Source of the DNA: CAZCQG01 sp964500775
GTDB taxonomy: Bacteria; Campylobacterota; Campylobacteria; Campylobacterales; CAZCQG01
Direction: 5' to 3'
Assembly (NCBI GenBank): GCA_964500775.1
Contig: CAZCQG010000001.1
Location: forward strand, 39,189 to 103,188
DNA: 64,000 bases
Of the stretch, positions 8,169 to 17,259 are shown piece by piece. The stretch's first letter is position 1, and each line of letters opens with the position of its first letter. Both the position numbers and the translations under genes were made by a program. The notes under the pieces are model-generated. The model had not been told where the DNA came from, made no database searches, and worked only from the letters and a program-made list of their open reading frames with translations.

Positions 8169-8210
8169 CCTTTTTTAACAAGTCAAAAAAGGACTCCTTG
8201 GCGGAGTGCC
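8169..8210 (-). promoter_or_regulatory. Terminator/attenuator-like leader before sucC
   Basis: On the minus strand a hairpin (GGCACTCC paired with GGAGTCC, one bulge, loop about 5) is followed by TTTTTT. Then CCTTTTTT can pair with AAAAAAGG, which forms part of the AAGGAG ribosome site of sucC. The element shares TCAAAAAAGG and the GCCCnCGCG end with the leader of sucD, so the two are probably paralogous. Function is inferred from structure only. Confidence 0.5.
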
Positions 8211-8253
8211 CACGCGCAGATAAACCGCGCTTTGACTTATTTTATTATTATTG

Positions 8254-9630
8254 TTACTTCGGATAAACCATTTCGCCCGCGATGACCCATTTGTCAAAAT
8301 CTTCGTCACTTACTAATCCTAACTCCATCGCGGATTCTTTGAGCGTAGTCCCTTTTTTATGGGCATTTTTGGCGATTTTAGCCGCATTTTCGTAGCCGAT
8401 GTGCGGATTGAGCGCCGTGACCAACATAAGCGAATTTTTGAGATTCTTCTCGATAGTTTCGATATTCGGCTCGATACCTACCGCGCAATTTGTATTGAAA
8501 CTGTCCATCCCATCACTTAGGAGTCGTACACTTTGCAAAAAATTGTACGCAATTACGGGTTTAAAAACGTTCAGCTCAAAGTTTCCTTGGCTTGCCGCAA
8601 ACCCGATAGTCGCGTCATTTCCCATCACTTGTGCGGCGACCATTGTTATCGCTTCGCTTTGGGTCGGATTGACCTTGCCGGGCATTATAGAGCTACCCGG
8701 CTCGTTTTCAGGGATAGTAATCTCACCGATACCGCACCTTGGACCGCTTGCTAGCCAGCGCACGTCATTGGCGATTTTCATTAAATCCGCCGCTAAAGCT
8801 TTCAATGCACCGTGCGCATAGACAAGTGCATCGTGGCTAGTGAGGGCGTGAAATTTATTGGGAGCGGAGCAGAAATTTTTATTCGTAAATTTACTAATCT
8901 CTTCGGCGCAAAAATCACCGAACTTCGGATGAGCATTGAGCCCCGTACCTACCGCAGTACCGCCGATGGCAAGCTCACGTACGCTCTCCAAAGACTGGAG
9001 CGCCATAGCTTTTGATTTTTTGAGCATTTCCACCCAGCCGCTCACCTCTTGACCTAGCGTGATAGGCGTAGCATCTTGCAGGTGCGTACGACCGATTTTT
9101 ACTATATCCTTGAAGGTTTCCGCTTTAGATTCCAAAACACCTGTCAATCTATCGAGTGCGGGAATCAATCGCTCTTCGCACTCCATTACGCATGCAATAT
9201 GCATTGCCGTTGGATAGGTGTCGTTGCTACTTTGCCCCTTATTGACATCGTCATTCGGGTGCACCGCTTTCGGAGTGCCGAGTTTACTTGAGGCGATAGC
9301 CGCGATCACTTCGTTTGAGTTCATATTGCTTTGCGTGCCGCTCCCCGTTTGCCACACTACAAGGGGGAATTCTTCGTCGTGTTTGCCTGCTAGAATCTCA
9401 TCACACGCTTGCACTATCGCATCTTTTTTGTCATTCGGGAGTCTCTCAAGCCTATTGTTCGCGATAGCGCACGAGCGCTTGAGTATCGCAAATGCCATAG
9501 TAATCTCTCTAGGCATCCTTTCCCAACCGATTTTGAAATTCTCTAGACTTCTTTGGGTTTGTGCTCCCCAAAGCTTATCGGCGGGGACTTTGACCTCACC
9601 CATCGTATCTTTTTCGATTCTGTATTCCAT
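8254..9630 (-). CDS. fumC: Class II fumarate hydratase
   Basis: A 458-residue fumarase that interconverts fumarate and malate. Family signatures are WQTGSGTQSNMNSNEV near residue 100, GRTHLQDATP, and the signature loop GSSIMPGKVNPTQ with the mobile catalytic Ser. The start at MEYRIEKDT (9630) is preferred: an upstream in-frame ATG at 9663 would overlap mdh by 23 bases, while 9630 leaves 10 bases and has AAGG just before it. It lies between mdh and sucC in the carbon cluster. The length and motifs distinguish it from aspartase only moderately, but the metabolic context favours fumarase. Confidence 0.92.
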   Translation of the reverse strand: MEYRIEKDTMGEVKVPADKLWGAQTQRSLENFKIGWERMPREITMAFAILKRSCAIANNRLERLPNDKKDAIVQACDEILAGKHDEEFPLVVWQTGSGTQSNMNSNEVIAAIASSKLGTPKAVHPNDDVNKGQSSNDTYPTAMHIACVMECEERLIPALDRLTGVLESKAETFKDIVKIGRTHLQDATPITLGQEVSGWVEMLKKSKAMALQSLESVRELAIGGTAVGTGLNAHPKFGDFCAEEISKFTNKNFCSAPNKFHALTSHDALVYAHGALKALAADLMKIANDVRWLASGPRCGIGEITIPENEPGSSIMPGKVNPTQSEAITMVAAQVMGNDATIGFAASQGNFELNVFKPVIAYNFLQSVRLLSDGMDSFNTNCAVGIEPNIETIEKNLKNSLMLVTALNPHIGYENAAKIAKNAHKKGTTLKESAMELGLVSDEDFDKWVIAGEMVYPK

Positions 9631-9640
9631 AGTTGTTGCC

Positions 9641-10591
9641 TTATCCAAAAAATTTATTGGCATTGAGTGTATTTATCAACTGTCTCACCGAATCCATCGA
9701 TGTTTCCAATTGTTTTTTCTCGCAATTGTTGAGGGTCACCTCGATAATCTCTTCTGCCCCATGTGCTCCGAGTTTGATGGGGACGCCGTTCACCATATCC
9801 GTATATCCGTATTCACCGTCAAGATACACCGCACAAGGGTGAATTTGTTTGGTATCTCTTAGAATTGCCTCGACCATAATAGAGACCGCTTTTGCGGGAG
9901 CATAGTACGCCGAACCGCTTTGCAGGTGCCCCACTATCTCAGCCCCTGCATGTTTGGTACGCTCTACTATCCCCTCTATAGTCTCTTCGGTCATAAGGTC
10001 GGTCAAAGGAACACCCGCAACCGTAGAATATCTCGGCAAAGGCACCATATCATCGCCGTGTCCCCCCATAACCGATGCTCTAATCTGACCGCCGCCGTAT
10101 CCGAGCTTCTCTTGGATAAAGCTTGCCATCCTCGCGCTATCAAGTACGCCCGCCATCCCTATTACTCTATTTCTGGGAAATTCTAGAGTCTTAAGAGCTA
10201 CGTACGCCATCGCGTCGAGAGGATTTGTTACTATGATTACGATCGCATTCGGAGAGTATTTTTTTATATCTAAACACACCTCTTTCATAATGTTCGCATT
10301 TATTAGTAGCAAGTCATCCCTGCTCATTCCGGGCTTTCTAGGGCTTCCGGCAGTTATCACGATAATATCGCAATCGTTTAAATCTTCCGCGCTTTCGGCT
10401 ACCGTCACTATCGAGTGACTTCTCCCTGCAGCGGCAGCTTGGCACATATCTAGCGCTTTACCTTTGGCGATTCCGGGTTTGTTGTCTCTTAGTATAATCT
10501 CGTGACAGTGTCCGTTCATCGCCAAAATAAATGCTACCGTGGAGCCGACGTTGCCCGCGCCGACTATTCCCACTTTTCTACTTCTGCTCAT
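9641..10591 (-). CDS. mdh: Malate dehydrogenase (LDH-like type)
   Basis: A 316-residue NAD-dependent malate dehydrogenase of the LDH-like group. The Rossmann motif is VGIVGAGNVGST, ITAGSPRKPGMSRDDLL is the mobile loop with its substrate-binding Arg residues, VTNPLDAM follows, and MGGHGDDMVPL contains the catalytic His. ATG at 10591 follows AGGAG eight bases upstream; a longer reading from 10636 adds 15 residues with no family support. It works with FumC encoded next, in either direction of the TCA cycle. The MSRDD loop favours malate over lactate. Confidence 0.93.
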   Translation of the reverse strand: MSRSRKVGIVGAGNVGSTVAFILAMNGHCHEIILRDNKPGIAKGKALDMCQAAAAGRSHSIVTVAESAEDLNDCDIIVITAGSPRKPGMSRDDLLLINANIMKEVCLDIKKYSPNAIVIIVTNPLDAMAYVALKTLEFPRNRVIGMAGVLDSARMASFIQEKLGYGGGQIRASVMGGHGDDMVPLPRYSTVAGVPLTDLMTEETIEGIVERTKHAGAEIVGHLQSGSAYYAPAKAVSIMVEAILRDTKQIHPCAVYLDGEYGYTDMVNGVPIKLGAHGAEEIIEVTLNNCEKKQLETSMDSVRQLINTLNANKFFG

Positions 10592-10686
10592 ATTATTATG
10601 TTCTCCTGATAGTGTGGTTGTTTTGATTTGTAACAAATCACCCCTTAAAAAAGAGAAACCTCACTTTGCTTTGCTCCTAAAAACGG

Positions 10687-10719
10687 CGTAACAATCCCTA
10701 CGCGTCCAAGATTGTTACG
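10687..10719 (-). terminator. Hairpin between icd and mdh
   Basis: CGTAACAATC (10687-10696) pairs perfectly with GATTGTTACG (10710-10719). On the minus strand it lies 38 bases after the icd stop and is followed by CCGTTTTT. It may partly end icd transcription or process the mRNA before mdh. Confidence 0.6.
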
Positions 10720-10756
10720 TTTTGACACCTATGAAGTATTATAAGTTTAATCAATA

Positions 10757-12979
10757 CTAAATAGAATCTACGATCTGATTGAGCGTCGTGCTCGGTCTCA
10801 TTGCTTGTGACGTTTTGTTGCGATCAGGTCTATAATAGCCGCCTATATCTTGCGGTTTTCCTTGTGCGCCGATGAGTTCAGAGTTAATCTTCTCTTCGTT
10901 TGCTTTGAGCTCGGTGTATACTTTTGTAAACTTTGCTTTTAAATCCGCGTCTTCGCTTTGATTCGCCAACGCTTCCGCCCAGTAGAGTCCGAGGTAAAAA
11001 TGGCTTCCTCTGTTATCTATTTCACCTACTTTTCTGGCAGGAGATTTGTTCTCGTCCAAGAATTTACCGTTCGCAACATCAAGCGTTTTTGCCAAAACTT
11101 CCGCTTTCTTATTGCCAAACACGTTTGCAAGGTGCTCCAAAGAGACTTGTAACGCCAAGAACTCACCCAAAGAATCCCATCGCAAATATCCCTCTTCGAC
11201 GAACTGTTGTACGTGCTTAGGAGCACTACCGCCCGCACCCGTCTCAAACAAGCCGCCGCCCTCTAATAGAGGAACGATAGAGAGCATTTTTGCACTCGTA
11301 CCAAGCTCTAGAATCGGGAATAAGTCGGTAAGATAATCTCGCAACACGTTTCCTGTCGCACTGATGGTGTCTTCCCCTCTTCTTATTCTCTCCAAGCTGT
11401 AAGCCATCGCCTCTCTAGGGGCAAGTATCTCTATCGTGAGCCCTTTTGTATCGTGTTCAGGAAGATATTTGTTGACCTTAGCGATGATTTGCGCATCATG
11501 CCCTCTGTTTTTATCGAGCCAAAATACCACAGGCATACCGCTTAGTCTCGATCGCGTGACGGCAAGTTTTACCCAATCTTTGATCGCAACGTCTTTTGTG
11601 CGACTCATTCTCCAAATGTCACCTTTTTCTACAGTATGGCTCATAAGTACATTGCCGTTAGCATCGACTACTTTCACCTCTCCGTCTGCGGGAATCTCAA
11701 AAGTCGTCGGATGCGAGCCGTACTCTTCGGCTTTTTGTGCCATAAGACCTACGTTTGGCACCGTACCCATTGTCGTTACGTCAAATTTTCCGTTCTTTCT
11801 GCAGTCATCCATAATCTCTGCATACATCGTCGCATAGCATCTATCGGGAATCACCGCCAAACAATCTTGCACTTTCCCTTCTCTATTCCACATCTTGCCG
11901 CCGTCTCGAACTACGACAGGCATAGACGCATCGATAATTACGTCGTTTGGCACGTGAAGGTTTGTGATTCCTTTGTCGCTATCCACCATCGCCAAACTTG
12001 GTCTTTTGCCGTACACCGCTTGAATGTCTGCTTCTACCTCCGCTTTTTTGTCGGCAGGGAGTTTTGCGATTTTCGCATACACGTCACCTAGACCGTTTTT
12101 CACGTTTACTCCGATCTCTTTAAACGTATCGGCATGCTTCTCAAACACGTCTTTGTAGAAAACCGTAACAAAATGTCCGAACATAATCGGGTCACTTACT
12201 TTCATCATCGTCGCTTTCAAGTGCACCGAATAAAGCAATCCGTCTTTATCCGCTTCGGCTATCGATTCTTCGATGAAAGCTCTTAGTGCGCGAACCGACA
12301 TAAACGTACCGTCCAACACTTCGCCGTCGCTTGATTTCAGCCCCTCTTTGAGCGCCGTTACCTTGCCGTCTTTACCGTGGAGCTCTATATTAAACGTCCC
12401 GCCTTTTTCAACCGTCACGCTTTTTTCGTTGCCGTAAAAATCACCGCTTGTCATATGTGAAACGTGCGCTTTTGAACCTTCACTAAAATCTCGCAATTTG
12501 TGCGGGTTTTTTCTTGCATAATTTTTAACGCTCGCTGCACATCTTCTGTCGCTATTCCCTTCTCTTAGCACAGGGTTAACCGCAGAACCGAGACACTTGC
12601 CGTAAGCTTCTGCTATTTTTTTCTCTTCGTCGCTTTGAGGATTTTCCGGATAGTTCGGAAGTTTATACCCTTTTGCTTGTAGCTCTTTTATCGTAGCGAT
12701 AAGCTGCGGTACCGACGCGGAGATATTTGGAAGCTTGATGATGTTCGCCTCTTTTTTGAGCGTCAACTCTCCTAATTCGCTTAGATAATCGGGGATTCTT
12801 TGCTCTGCGGGCAAAAACTCCGCCATGTTGGCAATCACTCTGCCGCTTAGCGAAATGTCTCTTGTCTCAACACTTACGCCCGCAGCTTTCGTGAACGCGT
12901 TTACTATCGGTAACAATGAATAGGTAGCGAGTGCGGGTGCCTCATCGATTTCCGTCCAAATTATTTTTGCTTGCGACAT
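10757..12979 (-). CDS. icd: Monomeric NADP-dependent isocitrate dehydrogenase
   Basis: A 740-residue enzyme of the monomeric (about 80 kDa) type, unrelated in length to the roughly 400-residue dimeric enzyme. Typical segments are IIWTEIDEAPALATYSLLP at the N-terminus, EGNSDRRCAASVKNYA and GDFYGNEKSV (substrate region), MVDSDKGITNLHVPNDVI, FWLDKNRGHDAQ and the C-terminal GGYYRPD. It interconverts isocitrate and 2-oxoglutarate plus CO2, so it consumes the product of OorDABC in the reductive direction. AGAAGGAG precedes the ATG and an extended -10 lies about 50 bases upstream, so this is probably the first gene of the cluster. Confidence 0.97.
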   Translation of the reverse strand: MSQAKIIWTEIDEAPALATYSLLPIVNAFTKAAGVSVETRDISLSGRVIANMAEFLPAEQRIPDYLSELGELTLKKEANIIKLPNISASVPQLIATIKELQAKGYKLPNYPENPQSDEEKKIAEAYGKCLGSAVNPVLREGNSDRRCAASVKNYARKNPHKLRDFSEGSKAHVSHMTSGDFYGNEKSVTVEKGGTFNIELHGKDGKVTALKEGLKSSDGEVLDGTFMSVRALRAFIEESIAEADKDGLLYSVHLKATMMKVSDPIMFGHFVTVFYKDVFEKHADTFKEIGVNVKNGLGDVYAKIAKLPADKKAEVEADIQAVYGKRPSLAMVDSDKGITNLHVPNDVIIDASMPVVVRDGGKMWNREGKVQDCLAVIPDRCYATMYAEIMDDCRKNGKFDVTTMGTVPNVGLMAQKAEEYGSHPTTFEIPADGEVKVVDANGNVLMSHTVEKGDIWRMSRTKDVAIKDWVKLAVTRSRLSGMPVVFWLDKNRGHDAQIIAKVNKYLPEHDTKGLTIEILAPREAMAYSLERIRRGEDTISATGNVLRDYLTDLFPILELGTSAKMLSIVPLLEGGGLFETGAGGSAPKHVQQFVEEGYLRWDSLGEFLALQVSLEHLANVFGNKKAEVLAKTLDVANGKFLDENKSPARKVGEIDNRGSHFYLGLYWAEALANQSEDADLKAKFTKVYTELKANEEKINSELIGAQGKPQDIGGYYRPDRNKTSQAMRPSTTLNQIVDSI

Positions 12980-13028
12980 AATACTTTTTCTCCTTCTTGG
13001 GTTGTGGATTGTTTTGATTTCAGGAAAA

Positions 13029-13034
13029 ATTGTA
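13029..13034 (-). promoter_or_regulatory. Candidate promoter of the icd-led carbon cluster
   Basis: The minus strand reads TGTTACAAT, an extended -10 (TGn-TACAAT), about 50 bases before the icd ATG, with T-rich sequence upstream as is common in Campylobacterota sigma-70 promoters that lack a clear -35. Confidence 0.5.
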
Positions 13035-13125
13035 ACACTTTTTTAGAAAGAAAGTGGCTTAAGTACTTGAAAATAGTATGAGATATTTGGGATTATGTTA
13101 CATATCGTTACTTATAGAAGCAAGC

Positions 13126-13158
13126 AGTCGCTACAATATGTAACTTTTTGTAGCGACT
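13126..13158 (-). terminator. Hairpin directly after mltG
   Basis: AGTCGCTACAA (13126-13136) pairs perfectly with TTGTAGCGACT (13148-13158), an 11-bp stem starting one base after the mltG stop on the minus strand. No long T-tract follows. It separates mltG from the icd promoter region. Confidence 0.6.
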
Positions 13159-13159
13159 C

Positions 13160-14113
13160 TCATTTTTCGTTGATGTTGTTCAGGTGGTTTTTGTAGCTGT
13201 TACTAAAGGAGTGAGTGCCGTTTTTGTTGCGGACAAAATAGAGATAATTCACCTTCGCGGGGGAGACGGCGCTCTTTACTGCCTCAAATCCTGCCGCTCC
13301 GACGGGATTATCGGGCAAGCCCCTAAATTTATAGGTGTTGTAACTCGTAGTATCGTTTTTTATCATTTCAGGAGTTACTTTCGTATGCGAAAATATCCCG
13401 TAGTTAAGCGTGCCGTCCATTTGCAACGGCATACCGATTTTTAATCTATTGTATATCACCGCCGAGACTAGCGGCATCTCTTCTTTATTTGCCGCCTCTT
13501 TTTGTATGATTGAGGCTATGATGACATATTTGAACCACTGATTCATATCAAATTGCCCGAGTATCTTCTTGGCATGCTCTTTGTGCCACTCCATAGAGTT
13601 ATTGACGAGATAATACATCAAGTGCCGTTCCGTGATACCTTTGGGGACAAAATAGGTTTCAGGGACGATCACGCCGTCTTTATATTGCGCATACTCATCG
13701 TAATAGCGTCGCAAAGATTGTGCGTCTAATTCCAACTTTTCGGCTAGCTCGGCTAGAAAAAAATCTAGTGTCTCGCCGGGAACGAGGGTGATTTTTTCCA
13801 AAGCCGCTTTGGCATTCATCAATTTATAGAGAAAATCGCCTCTGCTTAAACGCTCATCTCCTATATTTATCCACCCGTGCTGCGGATACCCGAAAACTCG
13901 TATAAAAAACGTATCGACCCCCGAAACAAGGAAGCCTTTTTGACTTAACTGTGTTATAATCTCGCCGATAGAGCCTTTTGGAACATATATAACTTTTGAA
14001 GAATTTATCGGCTCTGCAAAATAATAAGAGAAGATTATTGTGATAAAAAGCACCGTATTAACTATAAAATTAACTATTGTAAGTCTACTAATTTTTCTAC
14101 TCCTAGTCGTCAT
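13160..14113 (-). CDS. mltG: Endolytic murein transglycosylase MltG
   Basis: A membrane-anchored lytic transglycosylase that cuts nascent glycan strands in the periplasm. After a short basic N-terminus comes one membrane helix (about 12-35), a LysM-like part (VIYVPKGSIGEIITQL) and the YceG catalytic domain with LVPGETLDFFL, PETYFVP, the conserved Glu segment ASIIQKEAA, VIYNRLKIGMPLQMDGT and GLPDNPVGAAG. The start is uncertain: MTTRSRK (14113) gives about 317 residues but has no ribosome site and overlaps the divergent AsmA-like gene by 74 bases. An in-frame ATG at 14164 would add 17 residues and lengthen the overlap. Confidence 0.92.
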   Translation of the reverse strand: MTTRSRKISRLTIVNFIVNTVLFITIIFSYYFAEPINSSKVIYVPKGSIGEIITQLSQKGFLVSGVDTFFIRVFGYPQHGWINIGDERLSRGDFLYKLMNAKAALEKITLVPGETLDFFLAELAEKLELDAQSLRRYYDEYAQYKDGVIVPETYFVPKGITERHLMYYLVNNSMEWHKEHAKKILGQFDMNQWFKYVIIASIIQKEAANKEEMPLVSAVIYNRLKIGMPLQMDGTLNYGIFSHTKVTPEMIKNDTTSYNTYKFRGLPDNPVGAAGFEAVKSAVSPAKVNYLYFVRNKNGTHSFSNSYKNHLNNINEK

Positions 14114-16595
14114 TGGTTCGATGATTATTTTAAAAAACGGAATCTCGGTCGGGAATTTTAGCATAGTAGGGACTAAAGTGAGCGGTTTTTATCTCACTTT
14201 AGACAAGAAGCTCATCCTGAAGATAGATGAGATTCTCGTAGCCTCGGATGACAATAAAAAAAGCGACTTCCTCTCAAAAGAGCGTCTCAATGAATACATC
14301 AACGACGCGTTTTTGATTATCGGTTATTTCCAAAGTATAGAGATACAAAAGATACAAAGAGGGGAAGAGCATCTCTCGCTTTTATACGACAAAGAGCACT
14401 TTTTCATACGTTCGGACAGAATCTCGATAGAGACAAAACTCGCAAAAGCGGATAAACTCTTGTCCTGCGATATAGAGCTCGGCAAACTCCACAAGGAGAA
14501 CATCTCCTTTGGCGGCAATATGGTGTTTGACACGCGCTCACAAAAGCTCACTTACGAGTTTGGATTCCTCATAGACGGAGGTCCGCAAGGGGCACTTAGC
14601 GGATGGTATCAAAAAGACAAACTCGCCTTTAGACTCGACACGGGGAGTTTTGTAAGCACCGATTTTCTACAAAAAATCGTCGAGTTTGAAAACGAAAATA
14701 TCAAGCCGTGGATATACGAAAACGTAAAAGCCGAAAGCCTGCAAATAGAAAATCTTTCTGGGATTTTAGACTTTAAACACATAGACAAAAGTCTCTCCAC
14801 CATAGCGGGCGACTTAAGAATCCAAAAACCCTACATCCACTTCAACCCCGACCTGCCTCCCGTCATCGCCGATAGTTGCGTAATGCACATCAAAGAGGGG
14901 TCGCTCTACTTTGATATAGTCGCTCCCGTGTACGAAGGGATAGCGCTCGATCCAAAATCGAGCGTCTCCATCACGAATATCTTCGGCGAGAGCGAACAAT
15001 TTCTCAACCTCCATCTCATCGGCAAAGAGAAGCTTGATGAGAGGATTTTAAAGGTGCTCCGCGCATACAAGATAAAACTCCCGCTCTACCAACACAACTC
15101 ATACACCGATGCGGACGTGACGTTGGCGGTAAACCTTGAGGGTTACGACACCACCGCAAGGGGTGTATTTCATACAGAAGATACGAATCTCTCCATAAAC
15201 AGCTTCGATTTTTTCGCCCAAAAAGTGGATGCGATACTTAAAGGGTCGGATATAGAGATCGTGAGTAAAAACGCTAGAATCAAAGACTATTTTACTGCTG
15301 ATTTGAATATGTCGGTCCGCACACGAGAGTATTTGATAAAGGGTGTAGCCGATATACAAAAGTTCCATATCAAAACAAGCGGTGAAGAGGTCGCAAATAT
15401 ACAAAATCTAAGTACGGGCTTTACTATCGACTTTCACGACGGCGTGGCATTGGAGGTGCCTCGATTTGGGCTTTTGGCGAATTTTAAAGAGACAAACTCT
15501 TTTGCCCTTTCGGATATTTCCAAGGTCTACGCCTATTCCGAACTTTTGAAAAATAATCATATCAGTAGTGGCAAAGGGAGAATCCGAACCGATGATTTTG
15601 AGACTTTTCTCATAGACGGAGACCTCGATGCGCTCGACACTCCGTTGCTCAATAAAGAGGGTACACCCCTCACGCGTCTCTCGGTAAAGGCATCCGTAAC
15701 AAAAAACAAAAGCATCATCGAATCTGCGGACAAAAAAATATATCTCGAAATCGCCGACGAGAATAAATTTGCCATAGACGGCTATGATATAAACGTAACG
15801 CACGCTATGCAAAAAAAAGATACGAACAACACCAAAACTACCCATATTCGCACCGCTAAAAGCGATCTCTACATCGGACAACTCAAAATCCCTTCCCAAG
15901 ATCTAAGCGGCGTGCTCAATAAAGATACCCACATCGTACTTCGCGACAAGGGAGGGTATCTCAATATCGATTCCTTAGGGACGACTACTTTTTTAAACGG
16001 TTATTTTCTAAAAGATAGTTTTATGAATACCGTCATCAAAAGAGAATCATTCAAAAAAGGGACGTTTGACATCGATGCGACCTATAAAAATAGTGTCCTC
16101 AAAGGAATCCTCACCATAAACAACTCTACCCTCAAAGAGCTGTCCGTCTTAAGTAACACCATCGCTTTTATAGACACCATCCCCTCGCTCGTCATCTTTA
16201 AGAATCCGGGCTTTAACGATGACGGGTACGAGATCGACAAAGGGACGATACAATTTGGCTACGGCAATGAGGTGCTCGTGTTTGAGGACATCAACATCAA
16301 AGGGCATACGCTCGATATTACCGGCTCGGGAGTGATCGATTTTGAAGCCGATAAGATAGATATTATTTTAGAGATAAGCACGATAAAGAGCCTCACCTCT
16401 ATCCTCGGCGCTATCCCTATCGCAAACTATATTCTATTAGGAAAAGATAATAAAGCAACAACGAGAATCCGCATCCAAGGAGCTATCGACAACCCGCAGA
16501 TAAGCTCTTCCGCGCTTCAAGACACTCTTAGCACCCCATTTGAGATGATAGAGCGCACGCTCAAAACTCCTTTGAGGATTTTTGGGCTAGAGTAA
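14040..16595 (+). CDS. AsmA/YhdP-like envelope protein
   Basis: An 851-residue protein with an N-terminal membrane anchor (about 8-32) and a long periplasmic body rich in beta strands. The C-terminus (ITGSGVIDFEADKIDIILE, then LLGKDNKATTRIRIQGAIDNP) is typical of the AsmA-C end of YhdP-like proteins, which are thought to bridge the envelope and move phospholipid. The GTG at 14040 has a weak AGAGAAG upstream; the next ATG (14119) would remove the anchor, so GTG is preferred. The start overlaps mltG on the other strand. It is followed by nth four bases later. Family is probable, exact function unknown. Confidence 0.75.
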   Translation: MIKSTVLTIKLTIVSLLIFLLLVVIGSMIILKNGISVGNFSIVGTKVSGFYLTLDKKLILKIDEILVASDDNKKSDFLSKERLNEYINDAFLIIGYFQSIEIQKIQRGEEHLSLLYDKEHFFIRSDRISIETKLAKADKLLSCDIELGKLHKENISFGGNMVFDTRSQKLTYEFGFLIDGGPQGALSGWYQKDKLAFRLDTGSFVSTDFLQKIVEFENENIKPWIYENVKAESLQIENLSGILDFKHIDKSLSTIAGDLRIQKPYIHFNPDLPPVIADSCVMHIKEGSLYFDIVAPVYEGIALDPKSSVSITNIFGESEQFLNLHLIGKEKLDERILKVLRAYKIKLPLYQHNSYTDADVTLAVNLEGYDTTARGVFHTEDTNLSINSFDFFAQKVDAILKGSDIEIVSKNARIKDYFTADLNMSVRTREYLIKGVADIQKFHIKTSGEEVANIQNLSTGFTIDFHDGVALEVPRFGLLANFKETNSFALSDISKVYAYSELLKNNHISSGKGRIRTDDFETFLIDGDLDALDTPLLNKEGTPLTRLSVKASVTKNKSIIESADKKIYLEIADENKFAIDGYDINVTHAMQKKDTNNTKTTHIRTAKSDLYIGQLKIPSQDLSGVLNKDTHIVLRDKGGYLNIDSLGTTTFLNGYFLKDSFMNTVIKRESFKKGTFDIDATYKNSVLKGILTINNSTLKELSVLSNTIAFIDTIPSLVIFKNPGFNDDGYEIDKGTIQFGYGNEVLVFEDINIKGHTLDITGSGVIDFEADKIDIILEISTIKSLTSILGAIPIANYILLGKDNKATTRIRIQGAIDNPQISSSALQDTLSTPFEMIERTLKTPLRIFGLE

Positions 16596-16599
16596 GAAT

Positions 16600-17244
16600 A
16601 TGAAAAAAGCGACAAAAAAAGAGATAGCGGCGATCAAAGCCCTCTTTTTAGAACGGTATGCAGATTCCAAGACCGAGCTAGTCTATAAAAACAAGTATGA
16701 GCTTTTAGTCTGCATCATCCTCTCCGCCCAATGTACCGACAAGCGGGTTAATATCATCACCCCTCCTTTTTTTGAAAAATATCCCGATGTCCAAACACTC
16801 GCGTGCGCCGATATTGCGGACGTAAAAAATCTCATAAAAACGTGCTCGTTTTTCAATAACAAGACCGCCAACCTTATCAAAATGGCAAACTCGGTAGTGG
16901 AACATTTCGGGGGTGAGATTCCTTTGGAGCAAAAAGCCCTTATGAGCTTGGAGGGGGTAGGACAAAAAACCGCGAACGTACTACTGATAGAGTATGCCGA
17001 ACACAATAAAATGGCAGTAGACACACACGTATTTCGCGTAGCACATCGACTAGGATTGAGTGATGCCAAAAGCGCGGTAAAAACGGAGGAGGATCTCACC
17101 AAAAAATTTCAAACCGACCTCCACAAACTCCACCAAGGGATGGTGCTCTTCGGTCGCTATCTTTGCAAAGCACAGAAACCCGAATGCGAACGGTGTTTTT
17201 TGGAGGCATATTGCAAAAGCAAAAAAGGTTTTAAGGCTTCTTAA
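16600..17244 (+). CDS. nth: Endonuclease III (DNA glycosylase/AP lyase)
   Basis: A 214-residue base-excision repair enzyme that removes oxidised pyrimidines and nicks abasic sites. The helix-hairpin-helix LEGVGQKTANV carries catalytic Lys123, and VDTHV carries Asp141. The C-terminal [4Fe-4S] motif is complete: C-x6-C-x2-C-x5-C in LCKAQKPECERCFLEAYC. It starts four bases after the AsmA-like gene. nth next to fliN is also the arrangement in Helicobacter pylori, an established order in this phylum. Confidence 0.97.
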   Translation: MKKATKKEIAAIKALFLERYADSKTELVYKNKYELLVCIILSAQCTDKRVNIITPPFFEKYPDVQTLACADIADVKNLIKTCSFFNNKTANLIKMANSVVEHFGGEIPLEQKALMSLEGVGQKTANVLLIEYAEHNKMAVDTHVFRVAHRLGLSDAKSAVKTEEDLTKKFQTDLHKLHQGMVLFGRYLCKAQKPECERCFLEAYCKSKKGFKAS

Positions 17245-17259
17245 TCTCGTATCTTAATT

